Shown piece after piece: positions 8,031 to 16,508 of a stretch of DNA of 37,296 bases. Under the pieces are notes generated by a model that made no database searches, was not told where the DNA came from, and saw only the letters and a program-made list of their open reading frames with translations. Every line of letters starts with the position of its first letter. Position 1 is the first letter of the stretch. Made by a program: the position numbers and the translations under genes. The stretch is taken from the NCBI GenBank assembly GCA_030146875.1, contig JASLAX010000043.1, forward strand, positions 1 to 37,296. Reading direction: 5' to 3'. This DNA comes from Longimicrobiaceae bacterium. GTDB taxonomy: Bacteria; Gemmatimonadota; Gemmatimonadetes; Longimicrobiales; Longimicrobiaceae.

Positions 8031-9027
8031 CCAGCAGGACCTCTTTAGGCGGATTCACGATTGCCTTCCCGGCGAGGTTCGCCTTTTCATTGTAACGCGC
8101 GGTGTTCGTGCCGGAGTGCCACCCTCTCGGCGCGATGTTTACAAGTATGCTTTCACATTGCATAGGGTTGCGATCAACGAGGAGATCCAGGCCTATATCC
8201 GTGCTCGCCTCCTTGAGCAGCTCCAGCGGCTTGAGGGGGTGCCGGTGGAGGCATATCGCGTAATCGACGATGACACTCCGCGTATCGCCCTCTTGGAAGT
8301 TCAGGAGCGCGATTTTGCATTTTTGTCTACTCTCCGCGATCAGATGGTACGAGGCGTTGATATCCCTGAAGTCCTTGATTTTGAGGCTATCGCTGGCGAC
8401 ATCTGGGCGTATTTCTTCTCCTTTCCATCGGCCGATTTTCCCATCTACTCAATAAACCGCATCCGACGTGGCCGGGTGGCGATGGATGAGCGCCAGATCC
8501 CAGGCCGTAAGCTGCGCCGAATTGTTGCGCAGTTCAACACTAACGAACGCAGACTAGAGATCCTCAGTTACCCTACGGTCTCATTCGAGGATCAAGCGGC
8601 TGCGTTTTTTGCTGATGAGCGGTTCTATGTCCTTAACAAAAAGCAATTTGAGCAAGCCGCAGGGCTGGAGCAGGAGTTCGAGACTGCTGCGATTGAGATC
8701 ATCCAACAAGCGGGTGCGAGTGAACTTGTGGTGGGACTAAACCTCGCTGAGGCGGAGATCCGAAAGAGTTCTCGGCTCTTGAAGCGCTTGGCTAACGTCG
8801 AGCGTGATTTGGCGGTACTTACACCCGAGCGGATAGAGGAGATGCTCGGGGTGTGCGAACGCTACGGATTTGATCTCAAGATGGAAGATGGAAAGATCAA
8901 GATCGAGAACAGCGAGGATCTTAACCTCTTCGTGGAGCTGGTAGAGGACTATTATCTCACCAGTACGCAGACCGGCCGTGACTACGGGGCACGCGCCAAG
9001 CGTCGTATCCAGCGCCGGAATCGATAG
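8008..9027 (+). CDS. kwaB: KwaB-like DUF4868 protein of a Kiwa defence system
   Basis: 339 residues from ATG 8008, inside the end of kwaA. An upstream in-frame ATG at 7948 would add 20 residues of low-complexity sequence and is less likely. It is soluble, without signal or membrane segments. The second half has features I associate with DUF4868: an FYVLNKKQFE segment (206-215), a helical LLKRLANVERD region (258-267), and a C-terminal EDYYLTS...GRDYGARAKRR (313-332) ending in a basic tail. Length is close to the roughly 315 residues of E. coli KwaB, the effector that binds DNA and associates with KwaA. Composition is AT-rich like its partner. A profile search for DUF4868 would settle the call. 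Confidence 0.68.
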   Translation: MPQSPPLSQQDLFRRIHDCLPGEVRLFIVTRGVRAGVPPSRRDVYKYAFTLHRVAINEEIQAYIRARLLEQLQRLEGVPVEAYRVIDDDTPRIALLEVQERDFAFLSTLRDQMVRGVDIPEVLDFEAIAGDIWAYFFSFPSADFPIYSINRIRRGRVAMDERQIPGRKLRRIVAQFNTNERRLEILSYPTVSFEDQAAAFFADERFYVLNKKQFEQAAGLEQEFETAAIEIIQQAGASELVVGLNLAEAEIRKSSRLLKRLANVERDLAVLTPERIEEMLGVCERYGFDLKMEDGKIKIENSEDLNLFVELVEDYYLTSTQTGRDYGARAKRRIQRRNR

Positions 9028-9029
9028 TC

Positions 9030-9266
9030 TTGAAGGACCGAGCGATCTTCCAGGACGAGCGCGGCCGGAGCTGGCTGGTGGAGATCCAGTACGGGCACCC
9101 GTCGCCCACCGAGATGGGGATCTACGCCGCCCGCTTCCAGTGCCCCGAGGATCCGGACGAGCCGGTGCGGGTGGGCTTCCTGGTGATCGACGCCGTGGCG
9201 GGGGACGACGAGGCGGCGCTGCGCGACGCGCTGGCCGAGGCGGACCCGGCAACCGAAATCGGCTAG
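9030..9266 (+). CDS. small hypothetical protein
   Basis: 78 residues if the TTG at 9030 is the start, only 2 nt after the kwaB stop. No good ribosome binding site is visible. Base composition returns abruptly to the high GC of the host genome. The protein is soluble and acidic, with a beta-rich first half (SWLVEIQYG, YAARFQC) and an acidic helix at the end. I do not recognise it. It is host-like rather than island-like, so its original 5' end may have been replaced by the insert. If the insert were absent, it would lie directly behind the GGDEF gene. Confidence 0.6.
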   Translation: MKDRAIFQDERGRSWLVEIQYGHPSPTEMGIYAARFQCPEDPDEPVRVGFLVIDAVAGDDEAALRDALAEADPATEIG

Positions 9267-9285
9267 GCGGTGTAGCAGAGGCGCA

Positions 9286-9300
9286 GGCCCGACCCGGGCC
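9286..9300 (+). terminator. short hairpin after the small gene
   Basis: GGCCCG-ACC-CGGGCC is a 6-bp stem 20 nt after the stop at 9266. It is weak and has no U-tract. It may end the island/small-gene transcript. Confidence 0.25.
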
Positions 9301-9355
9301 GCCGCGGCGGTCACGCCCCGGCGGCCCCCGCTCGTTCTTCCCCGTACCCCGCCCG

Positions 9356-11896
9356 ATGTCCCTCGACGCCGTCGCAGACCTGCGCCTGACCCCCGCCGCG
9401 GCCGAGCTGCTGCGGCGCGAGATCGCGCGCGCGCACGGCAACGAGGTCTGCTTCGTGGCGAAGGTGGACGAGGACGGCCGCGTCCACGACCCCCGCGTGG
9501 TGGCCCGCGGCACGGTGGACGCCGTGCTGGCCCTGGTGAAGGCGCCGGAGGGCGGCGGGCTGCTGATCCACAACCACCCCTCCGGCGTGCTGACGCCGTC
9601 CGAGGCCGACTTCGAGGTGGCGGCGCGGCTCTGGGAGCAGGGGCTGGGCTTCGCGATCGTGGACAACGACGCCACCGAGATGTACGTGGTGGTGGAGCCG
9701 CCCGAGGAGGAGCGCAACGAGCCCCTCGACCTAGACGCCATCGAGGCCGACCTGGGCCCGGGCGGTCCCCTCTCGCTCCGCCACCCCCGGTACGAGGACC
9801 GTCCGCAGCAGCGGGCGATGGCGCGGCTGGTGGGCGAGCTGTACAACGAGGGCGGCGTGGCCATCGCCGAGGCGGGGACGGGGACGGGCAAGTCGGTGGC
9901 ATACCTGCTTCCCGCCATCCGCTGGGCGCTGGCGAACCGCGAGCGCACCGTCGTCTCCACCAACACCATCAACCTGCAGGAGCAGCTCGTGGAGAAGGAC
10001 CTGCCGCTCCTGCGGCGGGCCCTGGGCGAGCCGTTCCGCTTCGCGCTGGTGAAGGGGCGCCGCAACTACGTCTCCATCCGCCGCGCCCTGCTGGCCATGG
10101 AGAGCGCGGGGTCGCTGCTGGACGCGGAGAAGCAGGCCGAGCTGGCGACGATCGTGGAGTGGATCCACGCCACGAAGGACGGCTCGCTCTCCGACCTCTC
10201 CTTCCGCCCCTCGGGCGAGGTGTGGGACGAGGTGGCGTCGGAGTCGGACGTGTGCCTGCGCGCCAAGTGCCCGCACTTCGAGGACTGCTTCTACCAGCGC
10301 GCCCGGCGCGACGCCTCGCACGCGGACGTGGTGGTCGCCAACCACCACCTGCTCTTCTCGGACCTGGCCGTGCGGCGCGCGCAGGGGAACTACAACTCCC
10401 CCGCGGTGCTCCCCCAGTACAGGCGGCTGATCCTGGACGAGGCCCACAACCTGGAGGAGGCCGCGACCTCCCACCTCGGGGCGACGGTCTCCCGCAAGGG
10501 GCTCTTCCGCGTGCTGCGCCGCCTGGAGCACCGCGGGAAGGGGCTGCTCCCGGCGTTCTCCACCGCGCTGGTCGCCGCGCGGCGCGACCTGCTGGCGCAG
10601 TCGGCGCTGGACCTGATCGAGCAGCGCCTGGCGCCGGCGCTGGACGGGGCGCGGGAGCGGGCGGGCTCGGTCTTCTCGTTCCTGGAGGACGTGTTCGGCG
10701 GCGGCGAGCAGGTGCTGCGGCTGCAGGACGACTTCCACCAGCACCCGGTGTGGGTCCTGGGGCTGGACGACGCGCTGGCCGGCCTGCTGGAGCACCTGGG
10801 CCGGCTGCTGGAGGGGATGGAGATCCTGCGCGAGCGCGTGTCGACGGACGAGGACCTGAAGCAGGTGCTGGAGCCGCAGCTCATGGAGCTGCGCGGCGCC
10901 GCCAACCGGGTGGACGCGGCCACGACGGGCCTGCGCACCGCGCTGCGCCCCGGCGAGGACCAGGTGAAGATGGTGCGCTGGATGGAGCGCCAGGCGCAGC
11001 GCGAGGGGCGCGAGGGCAACCTCGTGCTGAACGCCGCCCCGCTCGACCTGTCCGCCGTGCTGCGCGACGCGGTGTTCGAGAAGGTGCCCACGGTGATCCT
11101 CACCTCCGCCACGCTGGCCACGCAGGGCAACTTCCGCTTCGTGCGGCAGCGCCTGGGTCTCTCGCTGCCGCTGGACGGGGGCCGCCGCATCGCCGAGGCG
11201 GTCCACCCCTCGCCGTTCGACTACGGCGTGCAGTCGCTGCTCGCCATCCCCACCGACCTGCCGCTCCCCGCGGGCGACTCGGACCCGCGCCACGACGAGG
11301 CCACGGTGCGCGCGGTGCTGGAGCACGCCCGCATCTCCGACGGCGGGCTCTTCGTCCTCTTCACCTCGTACCGCGCGCTGCGGCACGTGGCGGCGGAGCT
11401 GCGCCGGCGGAAGGCGGACCTGGAGTGGCCGCTCTTCGTGCACGGCGAGGGGCCGCGCGGGCAGCTCGTGCAGCGCTTCGCGGCGTCCGGCCGCGGCATC
11501 CTTCTGGGGACGACGTCGTTCTGGGAGGGGGTCGACGTGCCGGGCGACGCCCTGCGCGGGCTGGTGATCCCCAAGCTGCCCTTCAAGGTGCCCACCGAGC
11601 CGGTGACGGCGGCGCGCATCGAGGCCATCGAGCAGGCGGGCGGGAACTCGTTCCTCTCCTACATGCTCCCCAGCGCGGCGCTCCGCCTGAAGCAGGGCTT
11701 CGGGCGGCTGATCCGCTCGCAGGCCGACCACGGCGTGGTCCTGGTCCTGGACGGGCGGGTGACGCGGAAGAGCTACGGGCGCTACTTCATCGACTCGCTC
11801 CCGCCGGTGCCGGTGAAGGCCGCCCCGTGGCGCGAGGTGAAGGAGGCCATGCTCCGCTTCTACGGCGCGCGCAGCGGCGCCCGGATGGCCGGGTGA
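9356..11896 (+). CDS. RadC/JAB domain fused to a DinG-type helicase
   Basis: 846 residues from ATG 9356. Residues about 1-125 form a JAB/JAMM-type domain of the RadC group with the metal motif HNHPSG (72-77) followed by S82 and D85. The rest is an XPD/DinG-family superfamily 2 helicase: Walker A GTGTGKS (174-180), DEAH box (361-364), and C-terminal motifs including TSATLATQ and GFGRLIRSQ. Three Cys of the usual Fe-S cluster domain are present (C300, C305, C311). The first ligand, normally Cys in a KGRxNYLC segment, is Ser240 here. DinG enzymes unwind DNA 5' to 3' and act in repair. A JAB domain joined in cis suggests a hydrolase or structural role in the same process. The next gene starts within the stop (GTGA). 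Confidence 0.88.
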   Translation: MSLDAVADLRLTPAAAELLRREIARAHGNEVCFVAKVDEDGRVHDPRVVARGTVDAVLALVKAPEGGGLLIHNHPSGVLTPSEADFEVAARLWEQGLGFAIVDNDATEMYVVVEPPEEERNEPLDLDAIEADLGPGGPLSLRHPRYEDRPQQRAMARLVGELYNEGGVAIAEAGTGTGKSVAYLLPAIRWALANRERTVVSTNTINLQEQLVEKDLPLLRRALGEPFRFALVKGRRNYVSIRRALLAMESAGSLLDAEKQAELATIVEWIHATKDGSLSDLSFRPSGEVWDEVASESDVCLRAKCPHFEDCFYQRARRDASHADVVVANHHLLFSDLAVRRAQGNYNSPAVLPQYRRLILDEAHNLEEAATSHLGATVSRKGLFRVLRRLEHRGKGLLPAFSTALVAARRDLLAQSALDLIEQRLAPALDGARERAGSVFSFLEDVFGGGEQVLRLQDDFHQHPVWVLGLDDALAGLLEHLGRLLEGMEILRERVSTDEDLKQVLEPQLMELRGAANRVDAATTGLRTALRPGEDQVKMVRWMERQAQREGREGNLVLNAAPLDLSAVLRDAVFEKVPTVILTSATLATQGNFRFVRQRLGLSLPLDGGRRIAEAVHPSPFDYGVQSLLAIPTDLPLPAGDSDPRHDEATVRAVLEHARISDGGLFVLFTSYRALRHVAAELRRRKADLEWPLFVHGEGPRGQLVQRFAASGRGILLGTTSFWEGVDVPGDALRGLVIPKLPFKVPTEPVTAARIEAIEQAGGNSFLSYMLPSAALRLKQGFGRLIRSQADHGVVLVLDGRVTRKSYGRYFIDSLPPVPVKAAPWREVKEAMLRFYGARSGARMAG

Positions 11897-12774
11897 GCGG
11901 GGACGCCGTGGTGGTGCCGGCGGACGCCGTGCCGGCTCCGTCGGTCGCGGGCGCGTCCGCCTCCCCGGGGGCGGAGGCCGCCGCCGCGCCGGGGGAGTGC
12001 GTGGAGTGCGGCGCCGTGCTGCGCGGCCAGTTCTGCGCGGAGTGCGGGCAGGAGCGCGTGGGGGCGGACGACCTGGACTTCCGCCGCGTGGTGGGCGACG
12101 CCGCGCGCGAGGCCACGGACCTGAACGGCAAGCTGCCGCGGACGCTGGGGGCGCTGGTCGCCCGGCCCGGGCTGCTCACCGTGGACTTCGTGGCGGGGCG
12201 GCGGCGCCGGTGGTTCGGGCCGGTGAAGCTGTTCCTGCTCACCTCCGTCGCCTACTACGTGCTGGCGTGGGCGGCGTACGACGCGGCCGGCTCCCGCCCG
12301 GACGTGCGGAAGATCCCCGGGTTCGGCCGGGTGGCGGCGGCCAAGGGGATGCAGCCCGACGCGCTGGCGGCGGGGCTGGACCGCACCCTCCGCCGCTCGA
12401 CCGAGGCGACGACCAACGTGCTGGCCGCGCCCGCGCTGGCGCTGGGCGTGGCCGCGCTCTTCCGCGGGCGCCGGCGGAGACGCTACGGCGAGCACCTGGT
12501 CTTCACCCTTCACTACCTGGCGCTGCGCAACCTGCTGGGGATGCTGCAGGTGGCCGGGATCGTGCTGGCCGGCGGGCCGAAGCACCCCCTGGCGCTGACG
12601 GTGTGGAGCGCGCTGACGTTCCTTCCCGGCCCGGTGTGGACGTGGCTCGCCCTGCGGCGCGTCTACGGGGCGCAGGGCGTGACCTGGCGCACCGGCGCCC
12701 TGGTCCTGATCGAGGTGGTGGCGCTGGGAGCGGTGGGCCTGCTCGCCGTGGCCATCGCCGTGCTGCTGGCCTGA
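11893..12774 (+). CDS. DUF3667 membrane protein with zinc ribbon
   Basis: 293 residues from GTG 11893, overlapping the helicase stop. An Ala/Pro-rich leader of about 33 residues precedes a CxxC-x8-CxxC zinc ribbon (C36, C39, C48, C51). Next comes the ARPGLLTVDFVAGRR segment with a basic patch, and then several membrane helices (about 115-135, 170-190, 205-235 and 265-290). This order of zinc ribbon, amphipathic PG/GxR segment and membrane domain is typical of DUF3667. The family's function is unknown. It should be an inner-membrane protein with the ribbon in the cytosol. Confidence 0.8.
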   Translation: MSGDAVVVPADAVPAPSVAGASASPGAEAAAAPGECVECGAVLRGQFCAECGQERVGADDLDFRRVVGDAAREATDLNGKLPRTLGALVARPGLLTVDFVAGRRRRWFGPVKLFLLTSVAYYVLAWAAYDAAGSRPDVRKIPGFGRVAAAKGMQPDALAAGLDRTLRRSTEATTNVLAAPALALGVAALFRGRRRRRYGEHLVFTLHYLALRNLLGMLQVAGIVLAGGPKHPLALTVWSALTFLPGPVWTWLALRRVYGAQGVTWRTGALVLIEVVALGAVGLLAVAIAVLLA

Positions 12775-12790
12775 CCCGTTCGAGCGATCG

Positions 12791-13417
12791 ATGACCGAGA
12801 AGCTGCCCCGCCCGTCCAAGATCGTCTGCGTGGGACGCAACTACGTGGAGCACGCCCGCGAGCTGGGGAACGAGGTCCCGGAGCGGCCGCTGATCTTCCT
12901 CAAGCCTCCCTCGTCGCTGCTGGCGGACGGCGGGGCCGTGGTGCTGCCCCCGGAGTCGTCGCGCGTGGAGCACGAGGGCGAGATCGCCTTCGTGGTGGGA
13001 CGGACGGCCCGGCACGTGCCGCGCGAGGAGGCGTGGAGCGTGCTCGGCGGCGTGGCGCCGCTCAACGACGTGACCGCCCGCGACCTCCAGAAGACCGATG
13101 GCCAGTGGGCGCGCGCCAAGGGGTTCGACACCTTCTGCCCCATGGGCGCCGTGGTGCCGCTCGGCGACGTGGACCGCGACGCGCTGGAGGTGGTCTGCCG
13201 CGTGAACGGCCAGGAGCGGCAGCGGGGGCAGATCGGGCAGATGGCGTTCGACGTGCCGGCGCTGGTGGCGTACGTGACGTCGTTCATGACGCTGGAGCCC
13301 GGCGACGTGATCGCCACCGGCACGCCCGCGGGGGTGGGCCCGCTGGCCGCCGGCGACGTGGTGGAGGTGGAGATCCCGGGCGTGGGAACGCTGCGCAACC
13401 CGGTGGTGGCCGCATGA
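12791..13417 (+). CDS. fumarylacetoacetate hydrolase family protein
   Basis: 208 residues, a compact member of the FAH fold like FAHD1/YcgM. Seen: CVGRNYxxHA near the N-terminus (13-22), metal ligands in EHEGE (E62, E64), D93 in NDVTARDLQ, a KGFDTFCPMG segment, and GDVIATGTPAGVG near the end. Relatives hydrolyse or decarboxylate acylpyruvates or oxaloacetate, or isomerise aromatic-degradation intermediates; the substrate cannot be told from sequence. It starts 16 nt after the DUF3667 stop, and its own stop overlaps the lspA ATG (ATGA), so it lies in one operon with lspA. Confidence 0.85.
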   Translation: MTEKLPRPSKIVCVGRNYVEHARELGNEVPERPLIFLKPPSSLLADGGAVVLPPESSRVEHEGEIAFVVGRTARHVPREEAWSVLGGVAPLNDVTARDLQKTDGQWARAKGFDTFCPMGAVVPLGDVDRDALEVVCRVNGQERQRGQIGQMAFDVPALVAYVTSFMTLEPGDVIATGTPAGVGPLAAGDVVEVEIPGVGTLRNPVVAA

Positions 13418-13902
13418 AGTACGTGGTGTCGCGGAACCGCTGGCTCTCCATCGCCATCGTCCTGCTGGTCGCCGCCGACTGGCTGACCAAGCTCTGGGTG
13501 CAGAACGAGATCCTGTACGCCCGCTTCCGCCCCGTGATCGCCGGGTGGGTGTGGCTCACGCACCGCCGCAACACCGGCGTGGCGTTCTCCGTGCTGGCCG
13601 ACACCGACACCTGGTGGCGCACGCCGCTGCTGGCGCTGGGCGCGCTGCTCGGCATCGGCATCTGCGTGCGGATGATCCGCGGCACCCACGACGCCGTGGT
13701 GCAGTGGGCGGCCGCGCTGGTCATCGCCGGCGCCGTGGGAAACCTGGGCGACCGGCTGGTGAACGGCTGGGTCACCGACTTCATCCTGGTGCGCTACTTC
13801 CCCTTCGTCTTCAACGTCGCCGACGTGGCGATCTCCATCGGCGCCGTGCTGCTGGCGTACCGGATGCTGCTGGAGCCGCGCCCCGAGCCCACCGCGGCCT
13901 GA
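13414..13902 (+). CDS. lspA: lipoprotein signal peptidase (signal peptidase II)
   Basis: 162 residues with four membrane helices. Conserved blocks of family A8 are present: DWLTK (D22), NTGVAFS (53-59), GNLGDR with catalytic D113, and FNVADV with catalytic D137. It cleaves the signal peptide of diacylglyceryl-modified prolipoproteins in the inner membrane. The lipobox protein at 22270-22968 would be a substrate. It is translationally coupled to the FAH gene. Confidence 0.93.
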   Translation: MKYVVSRNRWLSIAIVLLVAADWLTKLWVQNEILYARFRPVIAGWVWLTHRRNTGVAFSVLADTDTWWRTPLLALGALLGIGICVRMIRGTHDAVVQWAAALVIAGAVGNLGDRLVNGWVTDFILVRYFPFVFNVADVAISIGAVLLAYRMLLEPRPEPTAA

Positions 13903-13918
13903 CCCGTACCGAAGAGCC

Positions 13919-15100
13919 ATGTCCACCGTCGTACCGCCGGTCCCGAACCTCTGCGAGCGCTTCCGCTCGCTGCCGCCGTACCCGCTGGCCGACGTGCCGG
14001 CCATCAAGCGCGACCTGCTGGCGCGCGGCGTGGACGTGATCGACCTGGGCACGGGCGACGCCGACCTGCCGCCGCCCCCCGCGGCGGTGGAGGCCGTGCA
14101 GCGCGCCGCCGCCGACCCGAAGAACTCGCGCTACGCCTTCCAGCTCGGCCTGGTGGAGCTGCGCGAGGAGATCGCCAGGTGGTCGAAAGGACGCTTCGGC
14201 GTCGATCTCGATCCCATGAAGGAGGTGCTGCCCCTGATCGGCTCCAAGGAGGGGATCTTCCACCTGCCGTTCGCCTTCCTGGAGCGCGGCGACGCCACCA
14301 TCGTCCCCGATCCGGGGTACCAGGCGTACCTGGGCGGCACCATGCTGGCCGGCGGGGAGCCGCACATCGTGCCGCTGCGGCCGGAGAACGACTTCCTGGT
14401 GCCGCTGGACGAGATCCCGGCGGACGTGGTGCGCCGCGCCAGGATCCTGTACCTGAACTACCCCAACAACCCCACGGCCGCCTCCGCCCCGCGCGAGTAC
14501 CTGCAGGACGCGGTGGAGTTCTGCCGCGAGAACGGGATCGTGCTGGCGTACGACAACGCCTACTCCGAGGTGGCGTTCGACGGCTATCGCCCCCCCTCGA
14601 TCCTGGAGATCCCCGGCGCGCGCGAGGTGGCCATCGAGTTCCACTCGCTCTCCAAGACGTACAACATGACGGGGTGGCGGGTGGGCTGGGCGGCCGGCGC
14701 CCCCGAGCTGATCGCGGCGCTCACGCGCATCAAGACGTTCAGCGACACGGGCCTGCCTTTCATCCTGCAGCACGGGGCCGTGGCGGCGCTGCGCTCGCAC
14801 GGGGAGTGGGTGCCCGGCAACGTCGCCGTCTTCCAGGCCCGCCGCGACGCCGCGGTGGAGGGCTTCCGCGCCGCCGGGTTCGACGTGCCCACGCCGCGCG
14901 CCTCCATGTACCTGTGGGTGCCGCTGCCCGAAGGCGTCACGTCCGAGGCGTTCGCCCGCCGCGCGCTGCTGGAGCAGGGCGTCTCCATCCTGCCCGGCAA
15001 GTCGCTGGGAGAGGGCGGGGAAGGCTTCTTCCGCGTCGCCCTCACCTGCTCGGAGGTCCGCCTCCGCGAGGCCGCGGCCCGCCTGGCGAAGCTGGGGTAG
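13919..15100 (+). CDS. dapL: class I/II aminotransferase, probably LL-diaminopimelate aminotransferase
   Basis: 393 residues, fold type I PLP enzyme. The Schiff-base Lys is K246 in SLSKTYNMTGWR. YPNNPT (substrate/cofactor loop), the DNAYSE segment and a C-terminal FFRVALT strand are present. The spacing and the YNMTGWRVG block resemble DapL and related AspC/AlaA-type enzymes. DapL makes LL-diaminopimelate directly from tetrahydrodipicolinate and glutamate, in lysine and peptidoglycan synthesis. Specificity among these close subfamilies is not certain. It begins 16 nt after lspA, so it likely ends the lspA operon. Confidence 0.72.
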   Translation: MSTVVPPVPNLCERFRSLPPYPLADVPAIKRDLLARGVDVIDLGTGDADLPPPPAAVEAVQRAAADPKNSRYAFQLGLVELREEIARWSKGRFGVDLDPMKEVLPLIGSKEGIFHLPFAFLERGDATIVPDPGYQAYLGGTMLAGGEPHIVPLRPENDFLVPLDEIPADVVRRARILYLNYPNNPTAASAPREYLQDAVEFCRENGIVLAYDNAYSEVAFDGYRPPSILEIPGAREVAIEFHSLSKTYNMTGWRVGWAAGAPELIAALTRIKTFSDTGLPFILQHGAVAALRSHGEWVPGNVAVFQARRDAAVEGFRAAGFDVPTPRASMYLWVPLPEGVTSEAFARRALLEQGVSILPGKSLGEGGEGFFRVALTCSEVRLREAAARLAKLG

Positions 15101-15247
15101 GCGGAGGGGCCGTCGGCACGGGGAGCGTCTCGGCGTCGACGCGGGGCCCGTCCACCGCGGTAGGCACCGCTCCCACCGCGATTTCCGCGCGCTCCGGCCG
15201 GCGCGGGGCCGGGGGAACAGCCGGGGGGTGGGCGAGTAGTAAGCTGC

Positions 15248-16300
15248 ATGACCCCGTCCACGCTGGCGCCCGAGGCGCCTCCGCAGGCCTCCGCGCCCAC
15301 GCAGCCTCCCGTCCCGGAGCTGCCGTCGCGGACGCCCCTGCGCGGCGCCGGCAGGCGCGAGCGGACGGGCCGCGCCACGCGACGCACGGTGGCCGCGTCG
15401 CTGCTCCTGCACGCGCTGGCGGTGATGGCCGTGCTGATGTCTCCGCAGCGCGAGCGGGTGGCGCAGGTGGGGGGGGACTTCCCGGCATCGGACGCGGTCG
15501 ACTTCCTGGATCTGGACGACTTCCCCACGGTGGTGCCGGACGGCGGCGCGGACGTGGCGCCGTCCGCGGGCCCGGAGCTCGCGTCGGCATCGACGGAGAT
15601 CGGCGCGGCGGCGGCGGACTCCGCGGCGGCACCCTCCGCGCCCGCCGCGACGCGTCTGGAGGCCGCCGGGCCGGCCTTCCCGAGCCGCATCCCCGATCGC
15701 ATCCCTCCCGCGGCCGCCGGCGGGGGACGGCCGGGAGCGGCGCCCTCCGCGGCTCCGGCGGGCCGGCCCGCGGGCGGGGGGCCGGCCCCCGCGGGCGGAG
15801 GACGCGCCGGTCCCCTGGACCCCCGTCTGGGCGATCCGCGCCTGGTGAACCGGCGCGCGCTGGGTCCGGACGTGGAGCCGGGGACGGAGCACGAGCGCTA
15901 CGTGCGGGGGCTGGGCGCGCGGCTGGCCGCGTACAACGACAGCGTGGCGGAGGAGGAGGCCCACCGCCGCCGCTCGATGGACTGGACGATCAAGGACAAG
16001 GACGGCAACCCGCGCTGGGGCGTGGGCCCCGACGGCCGGGCGGTGATCGCCGGGGTCAAGATCCCGATCCCGCTTCCCGTGGGCGGCGGGAGCCGCGAGC
16101 GCCAGGAGGAGTCGCGCACCGAGCGCGCGCAGCGCGCCGAGATCGACCGCCAGGTGGAGGCCGGCGAGCGCGGCGACCACCTGCGCGACCGGGCGCGCGC
16201 CACCCGCGAGCGGGTGGACCGCGAGCGCGCGCGGCGGCGCGCCCAGGAGAAGGAGACCTCGGGCTCCACGACCCCGACGGAGGGCTCCGGCACCCCCTGA
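15248..16300 (+). CDS. TonB-like single-pass envelope protein, function unknown
   Basis: 350 residues. A Pro-rich, basic N-terminus is followed by one membrane helix (about 47-65), then a long Ala/Pro/Gly-rich linker (about 70-200) that should cross the periplasm. The remainder has a WTIKDKDGNPRWGVGPDG segment and a strongly charged Arg/Glu-rich helix at the end. This is the general design of TonB-type or cell-envelope spanning proteins, but no TonB C-terminal fold is evident. There is no clear ribosome binding site at ATG 15248. A hairpin follows the gene. Confidence 0.65.
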   Translation: MTPSTLAPEAPPQASAPTQPPVPELPSRTPLRGAGRRERTGRATRRTVAASLLLHALAVMAVLMSPQRERVAQVGGDFPASDAVDFLDLDDFPTVVPDGGADVAPSAGPELASASTEIGAAAADSAAAPSAPAATRLEAAGPAFPSRIPDRIPPAAAGGGRPGAAPSAAPAGRPAGGGPAPAGGGRAGPLDPRLGDPRLVNRRALGPDVEPGTEHERYVRGLGARLAAYNDSVAEEEAHRRRSMDWTIKDKDGNPRWGVGPDGRAVIAGVKIPIPLPVGGGSRERQEESRTERAQRAEIDRQVEAGERGDHLRDRARATRERVDRERARRRAQEKETSGSTTPTEGSGTP

Positions 16301-16324
16301 CCGCGGGCGGCGCGAACGACCAGG

Positions 16325-16354
16325 GGGGCGGCCTTCCACGGGGAGGGCCGCCCC
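16325..16354 (+). terminator. hairpin terminator
   Basis: GGGGCGGCC (16325-16333) pairs with GGCCGCCCC (16346-16354) with a 12-nt loop, 25 nt after the stop of the envelope protein gene. Confidence 0.55.
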
Positions 16355-16508
16355 TCGCGCGTTCTCCGGCCCGGAGGGGAGACACCGCGGAAACGCCCGT
16401 CTCGGCGCCGGTTGCGGGGCGCTGCATGGAACGCGAATTGCACCCCGGGCCCCGTCACCGAGGCGGCCCGGGACAGGGCAGGCACACCAGCGTTCAGGGG
16501 GGATTTCA

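Noticed and set aside
7260..9040. Flanking direct repeats or att sites around the Kiwa-like insert
   Set aside because: I compared the sequence near 7270 and 9027 and found no shared repeat longer than a few bases, nor an integrase or tRNA gene.
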